Position numbers and translations under genes: made by a program
Assembly (NCBI RefSeq): GCF_001456025.1
Contig: NZ_LMTZ01000133.1
Coordinates: 1 to 45,258, forward strand
From: Mastigocoleus testarum BC008
GTDB taxonomy: Bacteria; Cyanobacteriota; Cyanobacteriia; Cyanobacteriales; Nostocaceae
DNA length: 45,258 nt
Direction of reading: 5' to 3'
Shown: positions 1 through 7,525 of the stretch, piece by piece
Numbering within the stretch: the first letter of the stretch is position 1
Layout: each line of letters begins with the position of its first letter
Notes under the pieces: generated by a model
Databases searched by the model: none
Told to the model about the DNA's origin: nothing
What the model saw: the letters and a program-made list of their open reading frames with translations, nothing else

Positions 1-44
1 TTTTTTCAAAAGCATGAATGACTCAATTGAGTAATCTTCTGCTG

Positions 45-75
45 TAATACCAACTCTATGTGAAGTTGCATATAA
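45..75 (+). repeat. Left terminal inverted repeat of the IS630 element
   Basis: Begins with TA then ATACCAACTC. Its reverse complement matches 1175-1205 at 27 of 31 positions. The first two bases are the putative TA target duplication. Confidence 0.85.
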
Positions 76-119
76 CTGTAGAATAAAGAATGAAGAAATA
101 AAAGAAGCAAAAGCGAACA

Positions 120-641
120 ATGGGGCGTCCCTTCAACTTGGAAGTAAGCGAGAGTGCTGAATATCTGTCCAAAAGTCTAAAGAAAGCTCGCACAGCTTTT
201 GAAAAAGAGCGGTTGCAAATGCTGTGGTGGGTTAAAACAGGACAAGTGTCACAGCATAAGGAATTAAGTCAAAGGCTGGGGAGAGATGACTCAACTGTGA
301 CACGCTGGTTGCAAAGATATCGACAAGGAGGACTAGAAAATCTGCTTCTTAAAAAAACTTCTCCTGGGGCAGTTGCAAAAATTCAAGGAGAGGTGCTGCA
401 AAGACTAATAGAGAGATTGCGATCGCCTCAAGGATTCAGTAGCTATGGAGAAATTGTAGAGTGGCTAAAGCAGGAATGCAATACAGAAGTCAAATATAAG
501 ACAGTCTATCGTGTAGTACGCTATCAACTTAAAGCGAAACTTAAAATTCCTCGACCTGTAAGTAAACAACAGGATGAGAAAGCCGTGAATTTGTTTAAAA
601 AAACATTCCCCACGCCTTTGCCAGCTTGCAAAATCTCTTAG
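120..641 (+). CDS. IS630 transposase, N-terminal frame (helix-turn-helix)
   Basis: This frame encodes the DNA-binding half of an IS630-family transposase (173 residues). It has a helix-turn-helix region around residues 40-75 ('LSQRLGRDDSTVTRWLQRYR'), typical of transposases that bind their terminal inverted repeats, followed by a second winged-helix-like segment ('SSYGEIVEWLKQECN'). The frame runs out shortly after an A7 run at 597-603, while the catalytic half continues in the -1 frame and overlaps this one. A -1 slip on A7 would yield one protein of about 358 residues, the usual size for the family. The ATG at 120 lies 45 bp inside the left inverted repeat. The family call is firm. Whether the frame change is programmed or a mutation cannot be told from one copy. 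Confidence 0.88.
   Translation: MGRPFNLEVSESAEYLSKSLKKARTAFEKERLQMLWWVKTGQVSQHKELSQRLGRDDSTVTRWLQRYRQGGLENLLLKKTSPGAVAKIQGEVLQRLIERLRSPQGFSSYGEIVEWLKQECNTEVKYKTVYRVVRYQLKAKLKIPRPVSKQQDEKAVNLFKKTFPTPLPACKIS
597..603 (+). other. A7 run: probable -1 ribosomal slippage site
   Basis: Seven consecutive A bases fall where the N-terminal transposase frame (reading AAA AAA ACA) must give way to the catalytic frame. In the -1 frame the sequence is open from 599 to 1192 and joins directly to the DETRLG segment. The preceding TAA at 596-598 closes that frame immediately upstream, so the switch must occur on this run. Confidence 0.6.
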
Positions 642-1192
642 GTAAAGGAAAGCGATTGCGTTATCTCTGTCAAGATGAGACCAGACTAGGGTTAAAAACG
701 GAAACTGGCCGAGTGATTACGGCTCGCGGCGTGAAACCCATAGTTTCCGTACAATGGCCAAGAGAGGCATTCTGGCTCTATGGAGTAGTAGAACCATTGA
801 CAGGATGGAATTTTTGTCAGGAACATCCTCATCTCAATAGTGAGAATTTTCAGAAATTCCTTGACGCTTTATCCCGGGAACTGGTTGATGACATGGCAAT
901 GATGCAAATGGATCAAGCCGGAGCACATCAAGCTTTGGCACTGTCTTGGCCTGAAAATATCATTCCTATCTTTCAACCTGCTCATAGCCCTCAACTCAAT
1001 CCAATTGAGCGATTATGGCAGTTCATTAAACACCAGTTCAAGGGTGAAAGTTTTTCTGATTTACAACAACTACGTCAACGAGTTCAAAACGAGTTAACTC
1101 AAATGTCTTCTGAGTTAATCTCTTCTTTGACAAGCTATGATTTTATCCTTGAAGCTCTATTTTATGAAGCATTATTATATGCATCTTCATAG
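626..1192 (+). CDS. IS630 transposase, catalytic DDE frame
   Basis: This frame encodes the RNase-H-like catalytic half of the IS630 transposase. The three acidic residues are recognisable: D in 'CQDETRLGLK', D in 'MQMDQAGAH' and E in 'SPQLNPIERLW'. The last motif is a hallmark of the family. If translated alone it would need the TTG at 626. The more likely product is a fusion to the upstream frame by -1 slippage on the A7 run at 597-603, since the frame is open back to 599. The stop codon lies inside the right inverted repeat, as in many compact IS elements. All catalytic residues are intact, so activity is plausible. Confidence 0.88.
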   Translation: MQNLLGKGKRLRYLCQDETRLGLKTETGRVITARGVKPIVSVQWPREAFWLYGVVEPLTGWNFCQEHPHLNSENFQKFLDALSRELVDDMAMMQMDQAGAHQALALSWPENIIPIFQPAHSPQLNPIERLWQFIKHQFKGESFSDLQQLRQRVQNELTQMSSELISSLTSYDFILEALFYEALLYASS

Positions 1193-1205
1193 AGAATTGG
1201 TATTA
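1175..1205 (-). repeat. Right terminal inverted repeat of the IS630 element
   Basis: Reverse complement matches the left repeat at 27 of 31 positions. It overlaps the last codons of the transposase and ends with the putative TA target duplication (1204-1205). Confidence 0.85.
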
Positions 1206-1355
1206 TAGTTTTCGATGAATATAACGTGCTCTCAGTTTGTCTAACTTGGTTTAACCCCAATAGGACTTAATTCCTTCACTTATTTTGCTTATAAACAGGG
1301 GCGATCTGAAAACATACAGTTCAGTAATCAAGTCTAACCTTCAACAAATATAATA

Positions 1356-2309
1356 ATGCGTAAACTTATTGGCTCCCCAAATGCAACAGGTGGTCTAGAA
1401 TTTACAGAAGCGCAAATACCCAAATCTCTACCAAATGAATGTCTTGTCCGCGTGACTACTTTTTCTATGAATCGTGGAGAAATTAGTTTTGCTCAAAGAA
1501 ATGAATATGCTGGAAAGTCTATTGGTTGGGATGTAGCTGGTACTATTGAAGAAGCTGCAATTGACGGTAGTGGTCCACAAGTTGGAACTAAAGTTGTAGG
1601 TTTTTGTACTCGTATGGATGGTTGGGCTGAATATGTGGCGATTCCCAGTAATTTTTTGGCTCCCATCCCTGATGGTGTCTCTGATGATGTAGCTGCGACA
1701 TTACCCGTTGCAGCTTTAACTGCACTTCATTGTCTGGAAAAGGGGACAAGACTACTGGGAAGTAAAGTGCTTTGTACTGGTGCAACCGGCGGTGTTGGTT
1801 TATTTGCGATTCAATTAGCAAAATTAATGGGAGCAGAGGTGATCGCTCAAGTCCGCAAACCAGAGCAAGTAGATTTTGTTAGCAGTTTCGGCGCAGATAA
1901 TGTAATTATTACAAGCAATGGTGAAGCAGCAAAACAGTTTGCACCTTATCGTTTAATTGTGGATGGTGTTGGTGGTGAACTTCTCGGTAACTTAACCAAA
2001 TTTGTTGCGAAAGGAGGAACCATTGTTACTTATGGTTCAACAGGTGGCGATGAAACTACATTGTCTACCTCATCAATGCATATGAACGGCGGACAGCATA
2101 CTCTCTACGGTTTGGCACTCTATACAGAGGTAGAATTTGAAACTGCAAGTTCTGGTTTAACTCGTCTTTTAAAATTAGTAGAACAGGGAAAACTAAAAAC
2201 TCATATTGGTAGAGAAGGTACTTGGGAAGAGGCTGGAAAAATTGCTGCAGAATTTCTCCAACGTAAGTTTACTGGTAAAGCTGTAATTCGGGTGTTAGAT
2301 AGTAAGTAG
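1356..2309 (+). CDS. MDR-superfamily NADPH-dependent oxidoreductase (quinone-reductase-like)
   Basis: A 317-residue medium-chain dehydrogenase/reductase of the quinone oxidoreductase or enoyl-reductase type. It has the GroES-like N-terminal domain (about 1-110, with 'GWDVAGTIEE' at 58-67) and a Rossmann domain with the dinucleotide-binding loop 'TGATGGVGLFAIQLAK' at 141-156. The structural and catalytic zinc ligands of alcohol dehydrogenases are absent, as expected for zinc-independent members that reduce quinones or activated double bonds with NADPH. The ATG at 1356 follows an AT-rich leader without a clear Shine-Dalgarno sequence. A broken NTF2-like gene and an AraC-type regulator follow on the same strand, an arrangement suggesting a small, now damaged detoxification locus. 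The substrate cannot be inferred from sequence. Confidence 0.85.
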   Translation: MRKLIGSPNATGGLEFTEAQIPKSLPNECLVRVTTFSMNRGEISFAQRNEYAGKSIGWDVAGTIEEAAIDGSGPQVGTKVVGFCTRMDGWAEYVAIPSNFLAPIPDGVSDDVAATLPVAALTALHCLEKGTRLLGSKVLCTGATGGVGLFAIQLAKLMGAEVIAQVRKPEQVDFVSSFGADNVIITSNGEAAKQFAPYRLIVDGVGGELLGNLTKFVAKGGTIVTYGSTGGDETTLSTSSMHMNGGQHTLYGLALYTEVEFETASSGLTRLLKLVEQGKLKTHIGREGTWEEAGKIAAEFLQRKFTGKAVIRVLDSK

Positions 2310-2393
2310 GCTAATGAATATTGCGGAATTAAGGTATTATCCTTCTCGAAAGCTATTGTGCTATCTGCTAGATAGTGTCAAGTTTCAGAAGAT

Positions 2394-2752
2394 ATGTCAT
2401 TTCACGATATAACCAACTTACCAAAAGGTTCTTGCGATCCAAGATCTGTATCTCCTGAAACCTTATCGATTAATGATCACCTACAAGTAATAGAACTACT
2501 CCATGGTGTTTATTTGTGTGAGGAAAGTCACGACAATGATGCACTAAAAAAATATTGACTCTCGATGATATCAACGAATATCTCTTGTTTAGATGTACAG
2601 AAGGTGCAAGTACTTTTATTGAGTGCTTGAAAAGCAATACTGCAGGTTTTGACGGTATCAGACATCAATGTTTATATTTTTGTGAGAAAAGCTTAAACAA
2701 CAGACAATGTAATAATAAAAGCTTAGTGAGGGATGCTCAATATGGAATATAA
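2394..2752 (+). pseudogene. Frameshifted NTF2/SnoaL-like protein remnant
   Basis: A reading frame starting at ATG 2394 gives 54 residues ending in 'SHDNDALKKY' at a TGA (2556-2558). The A7 run at 2546-2552 lies just before it, and after a one-base shift the adjacent frame continues as 'ILTLDDINEYLLFRCTEG' and on to 'FDGIRHQCL'. Read together, the pieces resemble the N-terminal half of a small NTF2-like/SnoaL-type protein: a helical start 'INDHLQVIELLHGVYLCEES', a 'LT.DD' turn, then 'EGASTFIECL' and 'GIRHQ'. Past about 2690 the sequence no longer looks like the family, so the C-terminal part seems lost. The family assignment is by eye from a short stretch and therefore moderate. Confidence 0.5.
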
Positions 2753-2794
2753 AAATCCTATAGTTGCATCCCTCTTTAGATTTAGAAAGGATAG

Positions 2795-3628
2795 ATGAGA
2801 ACTCAGTCGAAAATTACTGTCAAAGCATGGCAAAGTCCAGGAATTCTTCTGGAGAAATACGATTATACTTCGGGAACTGTAGAACCCCTTCCGAAGCACT
2901 CCCATGACGAATATCAGTTAGGGTTAAGCTTTAATTGTCAAGGAGAATACTACTATAGAGGCAGTTATAATCCTATACCTATTGGTAGCCTCAGTATTAT
3001 TCATTCTGGAGAAGTCCATTCCCCTAGTCAAAGAAATAGTTTACCAACACCTGTATCATTTTTAATGATGCATGTTGATTCTAATTTATTAAAAACTATT
3101 ACATCAGAAATAGCTTGTAAACGAGTTAGTTTCCCTTTTTTCCCTCAAGTATCAATCCGCGATCGCCAAATCATCAGTATGTTTCAAGAATTGTATATTC
3201 CCGAAACCAAAAGATTAACTAAGCTCGAAAGAGATTCTCTAATTTTAGATTTATTTGCGTCCTTAATTATTCTTCACGCTCAAGAACGCCCTTCAATACA
3301 AATACCCAAAATTGTCAAACCTGCGATCGCTAGAGTTCGGGACTTTATTCAATGTCACTATGCTGACAACTTATCATTAAAGGAATTAGCCAATATTGCA
3401 GGCTTGAGTAGCTACTACCTTAGTCGTTCCTTTAGCAGGGGGATGGGAGTATCTTTAAGTGCTTACCAGATGCAGATTCGGATAGATCAGGCAAAAAAGT
3501 TACTTGCTCAAGGAAAACCAATTGTAATGATCGCTTCTGAAATAGGTTTTTATGATCAAAGTCATTTCGCCTTACATTTTAAGCGTTTGGTGGGAACTAC
3601 TCCGGGGAATTATAAAAAAGAGCAGTAA
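2795..3628 (+). CDS. AraC-family transcriptional regulator
   Basis: A 277-residue transcription factor. Residues about 15-95 form the AraC-type cupin sensor ('LPKHSHDEYQLGLSFNCQGE', with the characteristic His-rich strand). Residues about 175-277 form the two helix-turn-helix DNA-binding domain: first helix pair 'LSLKELANIAGLSSYYLSRS', second 'IVMIASEIGFYDQSHFALHF' followed by the signature 'FKRLVGTTPGNYKK'. The length is normal and both halves are complete, so it should be functional. Its place immediately downstream of the oxidoreductase and the NTF2-like remnant suggests that it regulates them in response to a small molecule. The ligand is unknown. Confidence 0.9.
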   Translation: MRTQSKITVKAWQSPGILLEKYDYTSGTVEPLPKHSHDEYQLGLSFNCQGEYYYRGSYNPIPIGSLSIIHSGEVHSPSQRNSLPTPVSFLMMHVDSNLLKTITSEIACKRVSFPFFPQVSIRDRQIISMFQELYIPETKRLTKLERDSLILDLFASLIILHAQERPSIQIPKIVKPAIARVRDFIQCHYADNLSLKELANIAGLSSYYLSRSFSRGMGVSLSAYQMQIRIDQAKKLLAQGKPIVMIASEIGFYDQSHFALHFKRLVGTTPGNYKKEQ

Positions 3629-3951
3629 TGTTTAAGCTTGTAATCTGAAATCGTCATAAAACATACCTACAACTCAAGTCTTAAAAGCTTGATATAACAA
3701 TTAGTGCAACTATGAACTGAGCCTACCCATCTAAAGTCACCATTAAAGAGATATCATATTAACTCTTTTTTTACCTGGGGGACTTCAATCTAATGCTCTG
3801 TTAGCAGCCCTATGATTCTCCCAGATGTCAAATAGCATTCCAGCAAGTAAAGCACAAAGCACTTTAGCGAATAAATACGCTGTGTCAACAAGGACTAAGC
3901 TAACTAAAAAGACTAGAACGTATACGAAACTAATCAACCATATACAAGAGC
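3629..3951. other. Intergenic, no gene seen
   Basis: About 320 bp separate the convergent AraC-type gene and the broken poly-gamma-glutamate hydrolase gene. No credible reading frame, RNA gene or strong terminator hairpin was seen. Confidence 0.5.
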
Positions 3952-4728
3952 CTACTGACTCATCGCGTGGTTAATTGCACCATAAACAATATTACGTAAT
4001 TCATTGTAGGTAGAACTGTTATTAGCTAAGTCCCTGCGCATGGTTTTGCTAAATTCCAGTTGGAGACCCATACCATTTGTATTCTTATTGACAATATTTT
4101 GAGATGATGTACCTTATAATCCTTCACAAACTTCTCCGGATTGAGCTTGTGTCGCATCAATTCCTTGTAATGTGTAATGGCTGAAAGTACTTTGGTTATT
4201 TGCAATATAGTCAATAAAAGCCGATCTCTGAGCCGTATTTTTCCCTCCAACACAAATAGTGCCATTGGAATAACCGCGATGATCACCATAGCCATGAATA
4301 GAGACAGACTTGGGATGAGACTGCACTAGTCCAAGAGCTTGAGGATCATCAAAATTACTTGAAGTAATGTGAAGACGCTTGAATTGGCTAAGTCCATCTA
4401 AACAACTAGAACTACCATGACCATTGAAATCATACCGATTCCAGTTGTAAAGATTAGCAAGATCGTTAGAGATATTACTAGTCTTCAATTCAATCTTGCC
4501 ACCATGAATAGACAGAACAACAACATTCCGGTTGGGAATATTAACACTACTAATTGTGTAGTCTGTACCTTCAACACATTGCTGGGAGTCAGACAGTGCC
4601 GGTGGAGTACAATTCCCAACTTGGAAACAGTTGAATTCATCTGCATTTGCAGAGGCTGGTACTAATAAGTGGCTAATGTAAAGGAGAACAGGAGTGATAA
4701 ATGTCGCAAACTTAATGTGTTTGTTCAC
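3952..4728 (-). pseudogene. Secreted poly-gamma-glutamate hydrolase-like gene with an in-frame stop
   Basis: From ATG at 4728 the frame gives 204 residues to a TAA at 4114-4116. It then continues in the same frame for 53 more codons to a TAG at 3952-3954, a total of 777 bp. The protein has a signal peptide (about residues 1-29, hydrophobic 'FITPVLLYISHLLV', then 'ASANADE'). It matches the phage/Bacillus PghP zinc-peptidase family: 'VLSIHGGKIE' as the zinc-binding HGGxIE motif, 'RLHITSSNFDDPQA', 'SVSIHGYGDH'. The part after the stop contains 'NGMGLQLEFSKTMRRDL', the family's conserved C-terminal strand with the QLE glutamate thought to be catalytic. The stop thus removes the likely general base. 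One base change in a CAA codon would explain it. Either a recent pseudogene, a stop read through at low level, or a sequencing error. Confidence 0.7.
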
Positions 4729-5198
4729 AGCATTTTTTTGATTTCTATATGTTTACGGTATGTTAGTTGTTGTGCAAAAGAACTTATGCCATAAATAGGT
4801 GAATTTGCAATAATACTTAAACATTAATATTTGTATCTGAAAGCTAGGTTTAAAGAATATTTCACTCATAAATTCTGCAAGCTAACATGTATGCTATTAT
4901 ACGCAAACCCTATGTTTATCGATTTTGAAGCATTCTTTGCCAAAATTTATTCATTGGTTTGATTTGTAATATACTTAATCCCTGTTAATTCACCTCAGGA
5001 AAGCTTAATAGCTCGTATAGTTATTCTTGAACTTTTTCCTTGACAAGAGAAAGCAGATTCGATTAGACTATTTTTAGTACATAAGTACTATTTTACGTCA
5101 AGGGTTTTGATGTCAAAGCCAACTCGATTTCAGCATCGGGTAAGTTTTGAGGCGATTGCCTAAGAATGACTTAAATATTTATTAACAGGAGTTAGAAT
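4729..5198. other. Intergenic upstream region of two divergent genes
   Basis: This 470-bp AT-rich region separates the divergent hydrolase-like gene and the first coiled-coil gene and must hold both promoters. A clear ribosome-binding site (AGGAG, about 5187-5191) precedes the coiled-coil ATG at 5199. No reading frame or palindrome stood out. Confidence 0.4.
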
Positions 5199-6185
5199 AT
5201 GACAACAGCTGTGGAAACGAGAAACAAGCAACAGTTGATACAAGCGTTTGAGCAAATAATTAACGAAAGACAAAGTCTGGAATCAAAAATTGCAACAAAA
5301 CAGGAAGAAGCTGCAAAGCAAAAAAATCAAGAAGTTTTAGAAGCCGCTTCTGCGTACACAGTTGATAGTATTATCACCAGTTTAGCTGACCTACAGTTAG
5401 AGTTTGGCAGTATTATCAGTTCCTTATCGGAAAAGTTAGTAACAGAAAATTCTAAATTAGATCAACTCGAAAAAGCAATTGAAATTGAAAATCAATATTT
5501 ACAAGAACTGCAAAAAATCAGAGTTGTAGCTGATATTTTAGATTTACTGACTAAAGAACACCAAGAAAAGTTAGCGATCTTAGAAGCAGATATTCAATCT
5601 AAGCGAGAAATACTTGAAAAAGAAATTACTCAAACCCGCAAAGAATGGGAAAAAGAGCAGACAGAATTTGAAGAAGCTGTAATTACGTATAATGAGTCAT
5701 TAAGAAAGCAAAGACAGCAGCAAGAAGAAGAATATCAATATAAATTACAAAATACTCACAAAATAGATTCAGATACCTACGAGAGTAAAAAACGTAATGT
5801 AGAAAGACAAATTCAATATACAACTCAAGAGAAAGAAAAAAAATGGCAAGAAAGAGAGAAATTTTTGCAAGATAATCAAAATTTATTACAAGAACACAAA
5901 CAAAAAGCTTCAGGTTTCCCAGGCGAATTAGATGCAGCATTTAAAAAAGCTAAAGAAGAAGCAATAAAAGAAACTGCTCAAAAAGCAAAAGTACAAGCTG
6001 ATTTATTTGAAAAAGAGTGGGAAGCAAGTAAACAAAGTTACGAATTAAAAATTCAGTCTTTAGAAGAAACCATTAACAAACAATCAGAGCAAATTGAAAG
6101 TATTTCCAATCAACTTCAATCAACTCTCCAACAAGCACAAGATTTAGCAATGAGAGCTTTTGGTAATTCCAACTCTGCAAAATAA
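5199..6185 (+). CDS. Coiled-coil protein, first of a tandem paralogous pair
   Basis: A 328-residue soluble protein, almost entirely alpha-helical coiled coil, rich in Glu, Gln and Lys, with no signal peptide or membrane segment. A short less charged block at about residues 52-80 ('SIITSLADLQLEFGSIISSL') and the C-terminal block 'LKIQSLEETINKQSEQIESI' followed by 'LQQAQDLAMRAFGNSN' are shared with the next gene, so the two arose by duplication. The ATG has a good ribosome-binding site. Only 97 bp separate it from the next start, so co-transcription is likely. Filamentous cyanobacteria have several coiled-coil-rich proteins that polymerise and affect cell shape, and these two could form a hetero-filament; that is inference from composition and pairing, not from a recognised family. 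Confidence 0.8.
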   Translation: MTTAVETRNKQQLIQAFEQIINERQSLESKIATKQEEAAKQKNQEVLEAASAYTVDSIITSLADLQLEFGSIISSLSEKLVTENSKLDQLEKAIEIENQYLQELQKIRVVADILDLLTKEHQEKLAILEADIQSKREILEKEITQTRKEWEKEQTEFEEAVITYNESLRKQRQQQEEEYQYKLQNTHKIDSDTYESKKRNVERQIQYTTQEKEKKWQEREKFLQDNQNLLQEHKQKASGFPGELDAAFKKAKEEAIKETAQKAKVQADLFEKEWEASKQSYELKIQSLEETINKQSEQIESISNQLQSTLQQAQDLAMRAFGNSNSAK

Positions 6186-6282
6186 TAATTATTATTTGAT
6201 TTTTCCTGGGAAGCGGTGGAAATATACCTTTTACTAATTATTCCACAAATAAATTATTCCACAAATTATGAGGAGTTTTATT

Positions 6283-7374
6283 ATGGTAGCAAAAAAACCT
6301 AATCAAAAAAATACTAAAGCAGAAATTCTTCAGGCTTATAATGAATTAGCAAAAGAAAAAGCTTTATTAAAAGCTGAATACGAGCAGAAATTACAAGTTA
6401 GTAAAGCTAATAATATCAATACCCCAATCTCGAACGAAGTACCAGTGAAAAACTCAAAAACTAATCAATCAACCGAAGCTCAACAAAAAATGAATTCTAC
6501 AATTGAAAGTTTAAGTAAGATTCAATTAGGATTCGGTAGTGCGATTAATGAGTTATCAGATAGGTTAACAAAAAAAGCATCTAATTTAGGAGAAATTCAG
6601 GAAGCTGTAGAAAATGAATTACAAGAATTAAAACAACTCTATAATTTGACAGTTACAGAAAATACCTTAGATAGTCTGATTCAGTCATATAATAATAATT
6701 CTAAATCTTATCAGGAAGAATTTTCCCAATTATCAGAAAGACTGTTAGAAGAAATAGAAGCTGAGAAAAATACTTGGAATAAAGAGCAAGACGAACATAA
6801 TGTCACAGTTCAAGAGCGTAATAATAGTCTTAATAGGAACCGTCGCAGAGATGATTCTGAATACAAGTATAACTTAGATATTCAGCGCACGTTAGAAAAA
6901 GAAGAATACGAGCAACAGCAAGCGTATTCATATCAGGAATTAGAAGAATTACAACAGGAATCAGAAAAAACGTGGGAAGAGAGGGAAAATACAATTTCTG
7001 AGCAAGAAAAAGAATTTGAAGAATATAAAAGTAAAGTAGAAGCATTTCCCAGCGAGAAACAAGCTGCAATCAAAAAAGCAACTGAGTTAGGTAAAGGTAT
7101 TGCTCAGTATCAGGCTAGGGTAAAATCAGATTTGTATGCTACAGAAGTCGAAGGACAAAAGAACTTTTACGAACAAAGATTACAATCTTTAGAAAATACT
7201 ATTAGTAATCAGCAAGAACGAATTGTAAATCTTTCCGAACAATTAGAATCAGCACTTCAGCAAGTACAAGATTTGGCTGTTAAGGCGATAGAAGGTAATG
7301 CTAATCTTACTTCCTATCAAGCTATGAAAGAAATAGCTCTAGAACAAGCAAAAGTTCAAGGTAAAACGAAATAA
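6283..7374 (+). CDS. Coiled-coil protein, second of a tandem paralogous pair
   Basis: A 363-residue coiled-coil protein, paralogue of the preceding gene. Shared blocks are 'STIESLSKIQLGFGSAINEL' near residue 70, the long charged helix with 'EEIEAEKNTWNKEQDEHNV', and the C-terminal 'RLQSLENTISNQQERIVNL' with 'ALQQVQDLAVKAI'. It has an extra N-terminal Lys/Asn-rich stretch and a longer C-terminal tail. An ATG at 6268 is in frame, but the Shine-Dalgarno AGGAG lies at 6270-6274, inside that extension and 8 bases before the ATG at 6283, so the latter start is preferred. No signal or membrane segments. A cytoskeletal or scaffold role, probably together with its neighbour, is plausible but unproven. 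Confidence 0.8.
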   Translation: MVAKKPNQKNTKAEILQAYNELAKEKALLKAEYEQKLQVSKANNINTPISNEVPVKNSKTNQSTEAQQKMNSTIESLSKIQLGFGSAINELSDRLTKKASNLGEIQEAVENELQELKQLYNLTVTENTLDSLIQSYNNNSKSYQEEFSQLSERLLEEIEAEKNTWNKEQDEHNVTVQERNNSLNRNRRRDDSEYKYNLDIQRTLEKEEYEQQQAYSYQELEELQQESEKTWEERENTISEQEKEFEEYKSKVEAFPSEKQAAIKKATELGKGIAQYQARVKSDLYATEVEGQKNFYEQRLQSLENTISNQQERIVNLSEQLESALQQVQDLAVKAIEGNANLTSYQAMKEIALEQAKVQGKTK

Positions 7375-7525
7375 AAAATATTTGACTGAAAAATATAATT
7401 TCGCCCTCTAATAAACTCTCTAGATTATACCAATTAGCGAGATTCAGGGGGCGATATCTTGTTATTAATCGAATTATTACTCTAATAGTCCAATGGTTGA
7501 ATTAGAAATGAGTAAAAAACTCACC

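Larger units (their letters stand above)
45..1205 (+). mobile_element. Complete IS630-family insertion sequence
   Basis: The element is bounded by 31-bp imperfect inverted repeats (27 of 31 positions match), at 45-75 and 1175-1205. The outermost TA on each side (45-46 and 1204-1205) fits the TA target duplication made by IS630/Tc1-type elements, which leaves an element of 1157 bp (47-1203). It holds a two-frame transposase transcribed rightwards, whose last codons lie inside the right repeat. Both ends and the DDE residues are present, so it may still be mobile. No other copy was noticed in this window. Confidence 0.88.

Noticed and set aside
4417..4665. 82-residue plus-strand frame
   Set aside because: Lies opposite the hydrolase-like gene, whose frame has clear family motifs; the plus-strand translation looks like a shadow.
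7400..7460. Possible terminator after the coiled-coil pair (CGCCCT facing AGGGGGCG)
   Set aside because: Only about five paired bases, a large loop and no T tract.
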